From assembly GCA_035306725.1 (NCBI GenBank), contig DATGNN010000314.1, forward strand, positions 1 to 11,430: DNA of 11,430 bases. The letters are read 5' to 3'. The notes beneath the pieces are model-generated. The model searched no databases and was not told the origin of the DNA. It saw only the letters and a list, made by a program, of their open reading frames with translations. The number at the start of each line of letters is the position of its first letter. Position 1 is the first letter of the stretch. This DNA is from JAAYEB01 sp035306725 (GTDB taxonomy: Bacteria; Fibrobacterota; Chitinivibrionia; Chitinivibrionales; Chitinispirillaceae). Position numbers and translations under genes: made by a program. Shown piece after piece: positions 1-6,438 of this stretch.

Positions 1-564
1 AGCAAGGAGAAATGAAAAACGACCAGCTTCAGCCCGTGATACTCCAATCAGTAACGCTATAGCTATAGTAGAACCACTTCGTGAAATCCCTGGTATTATC
101 GCGATAGCCTGAGCACAACCGATAATTACTACTTTCCACCACGAAAGGTCTGCAGTGTTGTTTTTACGTATGGAGGAGATAAAAAGCAAAACAGCGGTTA
201 CCAGAAGCATTGCTCCGGCTGCTTTGGGGTTAGAGAAAAGATTTTCAAAAAAATCATCAAAAAAAACACCTGCGAACCCTGCAGGTATTGTTCCTATAAT
301 TATAAAACCAGCATAACGCCAAGCTGCTTCTCTTTGGGTGCGCTCTTTGGACAACGAATCGGTAACAAGCCATTGTATATCTTTTCTAAGCACTATTATA
401 ATTGCGAAAGCAGTACCCAGATGAAGCAGAATGTCCAGAAACAGGCTGCCCTCTGTGATACCGAAAAGATGTTGCATTATTACGAGGTGTCCTGAAGACG
501 AGATAGGAAGGAATTCAGTTAATCCCTGAGTTAAACCCAGAATCGCAGTTATCATATAATCCAT
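1..564 (-). CDS. uppP: Undecaprenyl-diphosphatase UppP/BacA (partial, C-terminus beyond left edge)
   Basis: UppP is an integral inner-membrane enzyme that dephosphorylates undecaprenyl diphosphate, recycling the lipid carrier for peptidoglycan and other envelope polymers; overexpression gives bacitracin resistance. The frame stays open from the ATG at 564 to the window edge, giving 188 residues of a family that is usually about 265 long. The first signature lies at residues 13-27, with Q13-x3-E17 followed by FLPISSSGHL, the (E/Q)xxxE motif. The second signature is PGISRSGST at residues 158-166, with the catalytic-type Arg at 162. Several hydrophobic segments lie between them. AAGGA lies about 10 bases before the ATG; a second in-frame ATG occurs three codons in. 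A terminator lies only about 20 bases upstream of the start, leaving no room for a separate promoter. Family assignment is secure. Confidence 0.95.
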   Translation of the reverse strand, partial: MDYMITAILGLTQGLTEFLPISSSGHLVIMQHLFGITEGSLFLDILLHLGTAFAIIIVLRKDIQWLVTDSLSKERTQREAAWRYAGFIIIGTIPAGFAGVFFDDFFENLFSNPKAAGAMLLVTAVLLFISSIRKNNTADLSWWKVVIIGCAQAIAIIPGISRSGSTIAIALLIGVSRAEAGRFSFLLA

Positions 565-582
565 GATATTTGATTCCTTTCA

Positions 583-615
583 ATAAAAAAGCCGGGTCAG
601 ATCTGATCCCGGCTG
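583..615 (-). terminator. Intrinsic terminator of the outer-membrane gene, abutting uppP
   Basis: Read on the minus strand, the arms AGCCGGG and CCCGGCT close over a palindromic TCAGATCTGA core, with one bulged base, at 590-614. Six T residues (585-590) follow. It sits 23 bases after the stop of the upstream minus-strand gene and ends just before the uppP ribosome binding site. The stem is GC-rich in an AT-rich context and is convincing. Confidence 0.85.
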
Positions 616-637
616 AATTCAAATTCAAACACAGACT

Positions 638-1570
638 TTAAAAATGAAGATTTATGCCAGTGTTAAAAAGAAAACCAGCTCCGCCAAGATCAACTCTATC
701 ATCTGGTTTTTTGAATGGTATCAGAATTTTTCCATCGAAATATATTCCAACAGGAATCACAGGAAGTTTTACCATTGCACCCAGATCAATGTGACAACCC
801 CAGTGCGGTATCATCAGATTTGAGGTGATTTCCTTTATTATCTTTTTTGACATATCGTAATTATCAAATATTTCACCGCGTAATTCGTCAATTGTATTTA
901 CTGTTTCCAGATAAGGTTTCAGTGCATCTTCAATAAGCTTGTTGCTTAATACCGGGGTAGAAAAAATCAGGCTCAGCCCACCACCACCATAAAATTTAAC
1001 CGTTTTCAGGGCAGGTGGAAACTGATAGATATATTTTCGCACAGTCAGATCAAATTGAAGTTTCATGTATGGGGTTTTGTGAAAACCCCAGAAATCCATG
1101 CCAAACCTGTCAAGTGTAACACGGAGAGTATCGTATTGAGCTTCAAACAGGTCCTGTGGACCGTTTATTTCGGACACATCGTCTTTGTATCGTATATCTG
1201 ATGGAAACAGGATCGAACCGTCATACTCCCACCAGGCAAAGTTTGTAGATAATTCAACAGCATCAATAAATGGAATTATATCCAGATAAAATTTTACTCC
1301 AAAATTAAATGGAGTACGGTCCCAGCTTTTGCGGTTTATATACAAAGGAAGAAGATCTGCTGTTATAGTAGTCAGTTCTTCAACCGGAACTGATCCTATA
1401 CTTCTTGCATCGATTTTTAAAGCTTCCATGGAGATCTGTTCACCAGTGGCGTTATCCATTCTTAATGTAAAATCATTGCCCCAGTGAATGCCGAAACCGA
1501 TTAGCGCAAATACTGAAGAAGAAAACATGGAAATCAAGAAAATGGCAGTAATGAGACTTCTTCTGAACAT
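638..1570 (-). CDS. Probable outer-membrane beta-barrel protein, unknown function
   Basis: This 310-residue protein begins with a signal peptide (MFRRSLITAIFLISMFSSSVFA), then runs as alternating hydrophobic/polar stretches typical of amphipathic beta strands (for example FGVKFYLDIIPF and GVGIY-like segments near the C-terminus). It ends in GINLHF, and a terminal Phe is the usual beta-signal of BAM-inserted outer-membrane proteins. The ATG at 1570 is chosen because AAGGAG stands six bases before it and a signal peptide starts exactly there; an in-frame ATG at 1651 would add 27 residues that bury the signal peptide. A TTGACT-N17-TATATA promoter lies upstream and an intrinsic terminator follows, so it is probably a single-gene unit. 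No specific family was recognised; a periplasmic protein cannot be excluded. Confidence 0.75.
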   Translation of the reverse strand: MFRRSLITAIFLISMFSSSVFALIGFGIHWGNDFTLRMDNATGEQISMEALKIDARSIGSVPVEELTTITADLLPLYINRKSWDRTPFNFGVKFYLDIIPFIDAVELSTNFAWWEYDGSILFPSDIRYKDDVSEINGPQDLFEAQYDTLRVTLDRFGMDFWGFHKTPYMKLQFDLTVRKYIYQFPPALKTVKFYGGGGLSLIFSTPVLSNKLIEDALKPYLETVNTIDELRGEIFDNYDMSKKIIKEITSNLMIPHWGCHIDLGAMVKLPVIPVGIYFDGKILIPFKKPDDRVDLGGAGFLFNTGINLHF

Positions 1571-1664
1571 AAATCTCCTTTTGGAAAAACAAAAGTAAAG
1601 GATTTTTGTGTTAATATTGTAGTAATCAGATGGATAAACAGTACTGTCCAAACGCCAGATTAAA

Positions 1665-1693
1665 TATATATTTGCCTTGAAAAGTAAGTCAAA
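1665..1693 (-). promoter_or_regulatory. Sigma-70-type promoter for the outer-membrane gene
   Basis: On the minus strand, TTGACT (1693-1688, five of six matches to the -35 consensus) is followed after 17 bases by TATATA (1670-1665, four of six). TATATT at 1668-1663 is an alternative -10 with a 19-base spacer. Transcription would start near 1658 and give a leader of about 88 bases before the ATG at 1570. Confidence 0.55.
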
Positions 1694-1743
1694 CCTTATG
1701 GTGTCGATTAGTTAACGATAGTTGTCGTCAAATTTGAAAAATT

Positions 1744-1808
1744 GGGACGGACTGTTTTTTTAACTTTTATGACAATTTTCGGAAAAAGGTAAAAAAATAG
1801 TCCGTCCC
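1744..1808. repeat. 65-base near-perfect hairpin, REP/MITE-like element
   Basis: GGGACGGACT at 1744-1753 is mirrored exactly by AGTCCGTCCC at 1799-1808. Pairing continues inward through a T7/A7 tract to 1768/1784: of 25 stem positions only one is a mismatch (1763/1789) and one is G-U, with a 15-base loop. The flanks are GAAAAATT (1736-1743) and GAAAATT (1809-1815), which could be an imperfect target-site duplication. The GGGACGG tip recalls palindromic repeats associated with REP-associated (Y1) transposases; that link is from memory. It sits in the divergent region between two genes and no second copy occurs in the window. Confidence 0.65.
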
Positions 1809-1903
1809 GAAAATTGAAACAAAGGTGAAATTATTTTAGTTTTCAACCTGGTTGCACGTTTAGATGTGAACAAATCCAAACGAATAGAGCAGGTATTAAC
1901 ATT

Positions 1904-2614
1904 ATGCTTATAATCAAATTGTTTCTTATTACATTTCTACCGTTTTCACTGTTTTCTGAACCGGATTCAATTACAGAGATATTATTCAGTGAAAATGAAT
2001 CGATTGAAACTCTCAGGGGACAGATAAAACGGATACAGGTTTTTAAAGGCCATACACGAGTGTCATCAGGAGGGTTTCTTTTCACAAAAGAAAACGGATT
2101 CGTTTATTCATACAAATCTCCATCAGAGTTTATGATGTTTCTAAAAGGAAACATTCAGTATTCTGTTGACCCCGTAAAACTTCTTGGAGTCAGAAAAACG
2201 ATTGACAAACCAGATCCACTTGCATTTCTGTTACAATCGGGGGTGTGCAGAAAAGATAATCTTCGGTTTCGTGGAAGTGTCGACAACAGACTGATCTGTT
2301 CATGTGGTGATTTAAATCTCTATGCAGCTTTCGAAAGACAAAATGGAAGAGCTCTGGTACTGGAGTATTTCGACAGCATCGGAATCTTAAAAGAACAGAT
2401 CGTGTATAATTATGATTCCAGAAAAGGAGTTGGCCATATACCTGTTTCTGTAGTAGGTCGAACAGTCATGGGGGATCAGATTCTTGTTGATTCAATAATC
2501 CTTTCAAAGGTAAAAATCAACGGCAAAATTTCTGCTGAACTTTTAAAAATTCCAGAATCAGTTAACTGGATCGATACTGGCAGTATTAATAATTTCAACA
2601 GAATCTCCCAATAA
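1904..2614 (+). CDS. LolA-like periplasmic outer-membrane lipoprotein carrier family protein
   Basis: A 236-residue protein with a signal peptide at residues 1-18 (hydrophobic stretch ending LFS before EPDS). The mature N-terminal half shows the LolA-type pattern: a strand starting near ETLRGQIKRIQVF, then SSGGFLFTKENGFVYSYKSP, then a strand-turn with GNIQYSVDP, as in outer-membrane lipoprotein-sorting proteins that bind acyl chains in an unclosed barrel. The role inferred is carrying lipoproteins or another lipid-modified cargo across the periplasm. Three cysteines (in GVCRKD and ICSCGD) could form a disulfide. The ribosome binding site is weak (AGG about 11 bases before the ATG). The 3' end overlaps the convergent DUF62 gene by 57 bases. 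The superfamily call is fairly firm; the exact subfamily and substrate are not. Confidence 0.65.
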   Translation: MLIIKLFLITFLPFSLFSEPDSITEILFSENESIETLRGQIKRIQVFKGHTRVSSGGFLFTKENGFVYSYKSPSEFMMFLKGNIQYSVDPVKLLGVRKTIDKPDPLAFLLQSGVCRKDNLRFRGSVDNRLICSCGDLNLYAAFERQNGRALVLEYFDSIGILKEQIVYNYDSRKGVGHIPVSVVGRTVMGDQILVDSIILSKVKINGKISAELLKIPESVNWIDTGSINNFNRISQ

Positions 2615-3367
2615 TAACTGAAAGTCTCGGGCTGCATTCCCTCCGTTAATCCCTATTTCAATAAAACCTGCTGATCCCATATATGCCAGTCCGGATTGTA
2701 GTGGAACTTCCTTATAACATCTCCTCACAGGTAGAGTCAAGAATTTACCGTGAATTTTGGTAACCAGTTGCTTTTGTGACTTATTATCGATCAGATCCGA
2801 TCTTATATTCGTTATTGCGTTACCGAATCTGTCTATATAAATTATTTGTCCGCATATCTGGTTTTTATTGATTTTAACCTCTGGAAAAGGCAATCTTCTG
2901 TAATCTGAGATTCTGGAACCGAACATTTCGGGGATAACACCTTTTGAAATTTGTGCAGCTGCAGGAGCGATCAGGTCGCGGCCATAAAAAGTAGCACACT
3001 GCGGTGTTTTGACATAACCGTTTTCACAATTCAACTGGTAAACAGCTATTATATTTTCAGCTTGGCAAATCCAGGAAAGTACTCCGTTATCCGGTCCTGT
3101 TAAAAAATAGTTTTCACCCTGAAAAATAACAGGCCTGGAATCAATTCCTGTATCCGGATCTACGACTGTACAAAAGATTGTTCCTGACGGAAATGATTTA
3201 AAACATGCAAGGAGAGCAAAAGCTGCTGCACGGGTATCTCCAGGATCTATCTGATGAGTAATGTCAATAACAGTTGATTGAGGAGAGATACTGTAGATGA
3301 CAGCTTTCATCTCAGCGGCAAACCAGTCTCTTGTGCCAAAATCGGTAAGTAATGCTATAATTGCCAT
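2558..3367 (-). CDS. SAM hydrolase / SAM-dependent halogenase superfamily protein (DUF62) with atypical active site
   Basis: The 269-residue protein spans the full two-domain DUF62 fold. Family landmarks, numbered from a TTG codon two codons upstream, are TDFG with D11, DITHQIDPGD around 37-46, VVDP at 70-73, GPDNGVLS at 93-100, TFYGRD at 128-133, RFGNAITNI and the C-terminal GSAGFIEIGINGGNAA. Typical members hydrolyse S-adenosylmethionine to adenosine and methionine using an Asp-Arg-His triad (D68, R75, H127 in the Pyrococcus protein). Here the Asp is kept (D72), the Arg position is S79, and the His of TFHGRD is Y130 (TAT codon, 2984-2986). These changes resemble fluorinase/chlorinase active sites, so hydrolase activity is doubtful. 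ATG at 3367 is preferred over TTG at 3373; neither has a clear ribosome binding site. The htpG terminator lies about 12 bases upstream. Confidence 0.88.
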   Translation of the reverse strand: MAIIALLTDFGTRDWFAAEMKAVIYSISPQSTVIDITHQIDPGDTRAAAFALLACFKSFPSGTIFCTVVDPDTGIDSRPVIFQGENYFLTGPDNGVLSWICQAENIIAVYQLNCENGYVKTPQCATFYGRDLIAPAAAQISKGVIPEMFGSRISDYRRLPFPEVKINKNQICGQIIYIDRFGNAITNIRSDLIDNKSQKQLVTKIHGKFLTLPVRRCYKEVPLQSGLAYMGSAGFIEIGINGGNAARDFQLLLGDSVEIINTASIDPVN

Positions 3368-3378
3368 AAGCAAATAAA

Positions 3379-3412
3379 TAATAAAGGACCGGAAATTTCC
3401 AGTCCTTTATTA
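3379..3412 (-). terminator. Intrinsic terminator after htpG (possibly bidirectional)
   Basis: The arms TAATAAAGGAC (3379-3389) and GTCCTTTATTA (3402-3412) pair perfectly over 11 bases around a GGAAATTTCC core that can extend the stem past one mismatch. On the minus strand the hairpin begins 7 bases after the htpG stop and runs into a T-rich stretch (TTATTATTTATTT). Its arms also place A/T tracts on the other strand. The DUF62 start codon lies only 11 bases beyond the stem. Confidence 0.75.
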
Positions 3413-3419
3413 ACAGGGG

Positions 3420-5303
3420 TTATGAAGAGACTTTGGTTAGTATTTTATTGATCCTTTGAGAATATGCAAGAGGATCCGGTACCATTTGCCCTTCAGCGAT
3501 AAGAGCCTGTTCATAGATCAGATGAACCCATTCTTCCAGTTCGGGATCTTTAGGATCTTTTTCATATCTGGAATTAAGATTTTGAAGAATGAGGTGTTGT
3601 GCGTTGATCTCCAGTATTCGTTTGGATTCAGGCACGTCCTGACCCATCGATTTCATCAGTTTCTCCATTTGCGAACTCATACCGTTATCGTCTGCAACAA
3701 GACAGGCAGGACTATCCTTGAGTCTGGTAGTAACACGAACCTCTTTTACCTGTTCACTAAGAATGTTTTTAATTCTTGCAGAAAGTTTTTTGAATTTCGA
3801 TTCTGCCTTCTTTTTTATGTCCTGTTCCTCTTTCCCGAGTTCACCGAGATCAAGATCACCCTGAGTAACAGATTTAAGCTGTTTCCCATCGTAATTATTG
3901 ATATCATGAACAACCCATTCATCAATGGGATCAACCATAAACAATACTTCAATGCTTTTTGCCTTGAAGATTTCCAGATGAGGGCTTTTTTCTGCAATAT
4001 CACGGCTTTCGCCTGTTATGTAATAGATATCCTTCTGATCTTCCCTCATTCTGCCTACATACTGTTTCAGTGAAACAAGATCATCCCTGTTTTCGCTCAT
4101 TGACGACTGAAAACGAATGAGCTCCTGAAGTTTTTCCTTGTTTTCAAAGTCGGTATGAAGACCTTCCTTGAGAACCGGTCCGAATTCATTCCAGAATGTT
4201 TTGTAATCATCCGGTTCTTTTTCAGCCATCTCTTTAAGCTTACCCAGTATTTTGTTTACAAGTGTTTTGCGAATCTTGTCGATAACCGGATTGTTCTGAA
4301 GCATTTCCCTTGAAACATTCAATGGTAAATCCTCAGAATCTACTATCCCACGTACAAACCTGAGATATTCAGGAAGAAGCTCTTTGCAGTTATCCAGGAT
4401 AAAAACCCGTTTCACATAAAGTTTAATGCCATGTTTGCGGTCTAAAGAAAACAAATCGAAAGGAGCTTTTGATGGTATAAAAAGCAATGATGAATACTCC
4501 ATGATTCCTTCTGCCCGTGTGTGCATGGTTGCAAGCGGCTTGTCGAAACCACCCAACTGCTGATAGAACTCTTCATATTGCTCTTTGGTAATTTCTGAAG
4601 AGGAACGTCTCCAGAGTGGTTTTGTCTGGTTAATGACTTCTTCTTTACCTTTTTCATTGGGGAGATAGATCGGGAACGCTATAAAATCGGAATATTTTTT
4701 GATTATGGAGCGGACCTGCCAGTCTTCAACATAAGAAGATTCTTCATCTTTAAGGTAAATTGTTATTTCAGTTCCGCAATCATCTTTTGAAGCTTCGGTG
4801 ATAGTGTATTTGTCTTCACCATTAGATTCCCACTGAATCGCCGGTTCATCACTGCCTGCGCGTTTTGAAACAAGTTTCACGCTGCTTGCTACCATGAAAA
4901 CAGAATAAAAACCAACACCGAATTTTCCTATCAGGTTTGAATCGAATTTCTCATCACCGGTCATTTTTTCCAGAAATGCCTTTGAGCCGCTTCGTGCAAT
5001 AGTACCAATGTTTTCAATTACTTCCTGACGGCTCATGCCAATACCGTTATCTGAAATCGTTATTGTTTTTGCTGTTTTATCCAGTTTGATATGAATTGCT
5101 AACTCTGTATCACTATTGAGGATAGAAGAATTTGTCAACGATTCGAAGCGTAGTTTGTCGAGTGCATCAGAAGCATTTGAGATTAATTCTCTCAAGAACA
5201 CCTCTTTGTGACTGTATAACGCATGAATCATCAGATTAAGAAGCTGTTTTGCTTCAGTTTGAAATTCCATGCTTTGTGGTTGTGTTGAAGTTGTTTCTGC
5301 CAT
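3420..5303 (-). CDS. htpG: Molecular chaperone HtpG (bacterial Hsp90)
   Basis: HtpG is the cytosolic ATP-dependent Hsp90 chaperone that remodels and stabilises client proteins as a homodimer. At 627 residues it has the normal family length. The N-terminal GHKL ATPase domain shows the N-box LRELISNASDAL with E39, N43 and D46, the G1 box DNGIGM (D85) and the lid/G2 motif GKFGVGFYS (126-134). The middle domain contains LYVKRVFI and the VRGIVDSEDLPLNVSRE motif with the client/gamma-phosphate-sensing Arg. The C-terminal dimerisation domain ends at TKVSS. The ATG at 5303 has GGAGG nine bases upstream. No CIRCE element was found upstream, so HrcA control is not supported; a candidate sigma-70 promoter lies at 5429-5459. 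A terminator follows directly, which suggests a monocistronic gene. Confidence 0.98.
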   Translation of the reverse strand: MAETTSTQPQSMEFQTEAKQLLNLMIHALYSHKEVFLRELISNASDALDKLRFESLTNSSILNSDTELAIHIKLDKTAKTITISDNGIGMSRQEVIENIGTIARSGSKAFLEKMTGDEKFDSNLIGKFGVGFYSVFMVASSVKLVSKRAGSDEPAIQWESNGEDKYTITEASKDDCGTEITIYLKDEESSYVEDWQVRSIIKKYSDFIAFPIYLPNEKGKEEVINQTKPLWRRSSSEITKEQYEEFYQQLGGFDKPLATMHTRAEGIMEYSSLLFIPSKAPFDLFSLDRKHGIKLYVKRVFILDNCKELLPEYLRFVRGIVDSEDLPLNVSREMLQNNPVIDKIRKTLVNKILGKLKEMAEKEPDDYKTFWNEFGPVLKEGLHTDFENKEKLQELIRFQSSMSENRDDLVSLKQYVGRMREDQKDIYYITGESRDIAEKSPHLEIFKAKSIEVLFMVDPIDEWVVHDINNYDGKQLKSVTQGDLDLGELGKEEQDIKKKAESKFKKLSARIKNILSEQVKEVRVTTRLKDSPACLVADDNGMSSQMEKLMKSMGQDVPESKRILEINAQHLILQNLNSRYEKDPKDPELEEWVHLIYEQALIAEGQMVPDPLAYSQRINKILTKVSS

Positions 5304-5428
5304 ATAAATTAACCTCCGTTATGTAGTAATTCTTCTGGGCTTTGAAGCAAAGAACAGATAAAATAAAAAATGGACGATAGAAATAAAAAGTATTGAATTA
5401 AAAAGTTAAATACGAATCTGACAATTTC

Positions 5429-5459
5429 ATTATAATTACAACTAACTTCTTCACGACAA
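5429..5459 (-). promoter_or_regulatory. Candidate htpG promoter
   Basis: On the minus strand a perfect TATAAT (5434-5429) lies 19 bases after TTGTCG (5459-5454, four of six matches). The long spacer and a leader of about 115 bases weaken the call, and a heat-shock sigma promoter elsewhere in the region is not excluded. Confidence 0.3.
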
Positions 5460-5647
5460 ACGAGATTTTCATATCTCAACCCCAACCCGATAACCTGTAT
5501 CTCGACAGTACTCTTAGTGGGCTATTTCTCATATTCGACAATGCTCATGTGGACATTACCTTTGCTGTATAAAACCCATTTCGTGTTAAATTCATACTTC
5601 AACCGAATAACACCCATGCTAAAGTTATCAGATACTTGTCTCCATTT

Positions 5648-5675
5648 TTGTTTTTTAATTCAAGTAATTTATTAA
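5648..5675 (+). promoter_or_regulatory. Candidate promoter of the SprA-related gene
   Basis: TTGTTT (5648-5653) and TATTAA (5670-5675) are separated by 16 bases, each with four of six consensus matches. The start would fall near 5682, about 25 bases before the chosen ATG. Confidence 0.3.
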
Positions 5676-5706
5676 AATGCCGATAACCTTACAGGAGATG
5701 TTTTCT

Positions 5707-6189
5707 ATGCAAATATCTATAAGTACGTTTTTGCATCCTGAATCTTGTATAAAAACTTACAACAGCAGGAATTCTGAATCCACTGTTGAAGACCAAAAAG
5801 AATTGATTGAGCTCCGGAGACATGATACAGAGGTTCGTGCCCATGAAGCTGCTCATAAAGCTGCTGGTGGTCAGTATGCCAGTGCTGCTTCATTTCAATA
5901 CCAGACTGGCCCGGATGGGAAGCAATACGCAGTAGGTGGAGAGGTTTCGATAGATTCATCTCCTGTTTCTGGTAAACCACAGGCAACAATACAAAAGATG
6001 CAGGTTGTAAGAAGAGCCGCACTTGCACCAGCAAATCCTTCAGGTCAGGATAGAAGAGTTGCTGCTTCTGCCGCAGCAACAGAAGCCAAAGCCAGGGAGC
6101 AACTGAGAAAAGAAAATACAACCTGTTGCTATACCAATAATGGAAAAACTGATTCCGAAACGTATGGTGATATCGATTTAATGGTGTAA
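5707..6189 (+). CDS. SprA-related family putative metalloprotease (short form)
   Basis: A 160-residue protein matching the SprA-related family (PF12118 as remembered), described as putative metalloproteases with a conserved GEV motif. The core lies at residues 40-120: EVRAHEAAHKAAGG carries a zinc-type HExxH (H46, E47, H50), followed by ASFQYQTGPDGKQYAVGGEVSID with the GEV at 78-80, then an alanine-rich helix (MQVVRRAALAPANPSGQDRRVAASAAATEAKAR). The family is usually over 230 residues, so this is little more than the core. No signal peptide is evident. ATG at 5707 is chosen over an in-frame ATG at 5677 because AGGAG lies about 10 bases before it. The substrate is unknown; proteolytic activity is inferred from HExxH alone, and E79 as a metal ligand is a guess. 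Confidence 0.8.
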   Translation: MQISISTFLHPESCIKTYNSRNSESTVEDQKELIELRRHDTEVRAHEAAHKAAGGQYASAASFQYQTGPDGKQYAVGGEVSIDSSPVSGKPQATIQKMQVVRRAALAPANPSGQDRRVAASAAATEAKAREQLRKENTTCCYTNNGKTDSETYGDIDLMV

Positions 6190-6438
6190 TGCTGTATTTT
6201 GTTTTCTTTTTACTAATCAATTGTGTCTGGTAAAAGAAGATGCTCTCACGATCAGAATTTTAAAGATATTTAGTGACACCAGCGTTGAAAACACGATTTA
6301 AACAGCACGAAAGCGCACCTGATTGATACAGTTTAAGAATATAAAACTTTAGTGAGAACTGCTGTTTTCAGACACTAATTTAAAATCCCGTTCGTAATTT
6401 CTGCATAGTTGTTTAATCCTGAATTATTTTTAATTTAA

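Larger units (their letters stand above)
5304..5706. other. Divergent intergenic region between htpG and the SprA-related gene
   Basis: About 400 bases with no supportable gene on either strand. It holds the htpG ribosome binding site (GGAGG, 5313-5317), a candidate htpG promoter, a candidate promoter for the SprA-related gene and that gene's ribosome binding site (AGGAG, 5692-5696). No CIRCE inverted repeat, tRNA, riboswitch-like fold or long inverted repeat was seen between 5461 and 5640. Confidence 0.6.

Noticed and set aside
1571..1651. Longer N-terminus for the outer-membrane gene starting at an ATG at 1651
   Set aside because: It would put 27 residues before an obvious signal peptide, and the strong AAGGAG site stands just before the ATG at 1570.
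1843..2085. 80-residue open frame on the minus strand
   Set aside because: Overlaps the start of the LolA-like gene, which has a signal peptide and family pattern; no independent support.
3456..4073. 205-residue open frame on the plus strand
   Set aside because: Antisense shadow of htpG, with a Phe/Ile-rich translation typical of antisense frames.
5304..5460. CIRCE (HrcA) element upstream of htpG
   Set aside because: No TTAGCACTC-N9-GAGTGCTAA-like inverted repeat is present.
5487..5689. Direct repeat CCGATAACCT at 5487-5496 and 5680-5689
   Set aside because: Many ten-base repeats are expected by chance in a window this size, and there is no further similarity around it.
5717..6220. 167-residue open frame on the minus strand
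   Set aside because: Antisense shadow of the SprA-related gene; its Gln/Leu-rich, low-complexity translation is not protein-like.
6203..6240. Possible hairpin after the SprA-related gene (TTCTTTTTAC and GTAAAAGAA)
   Set aside because: A/T-only stem with a bulge and no following T-run; not convincing as a terminator.
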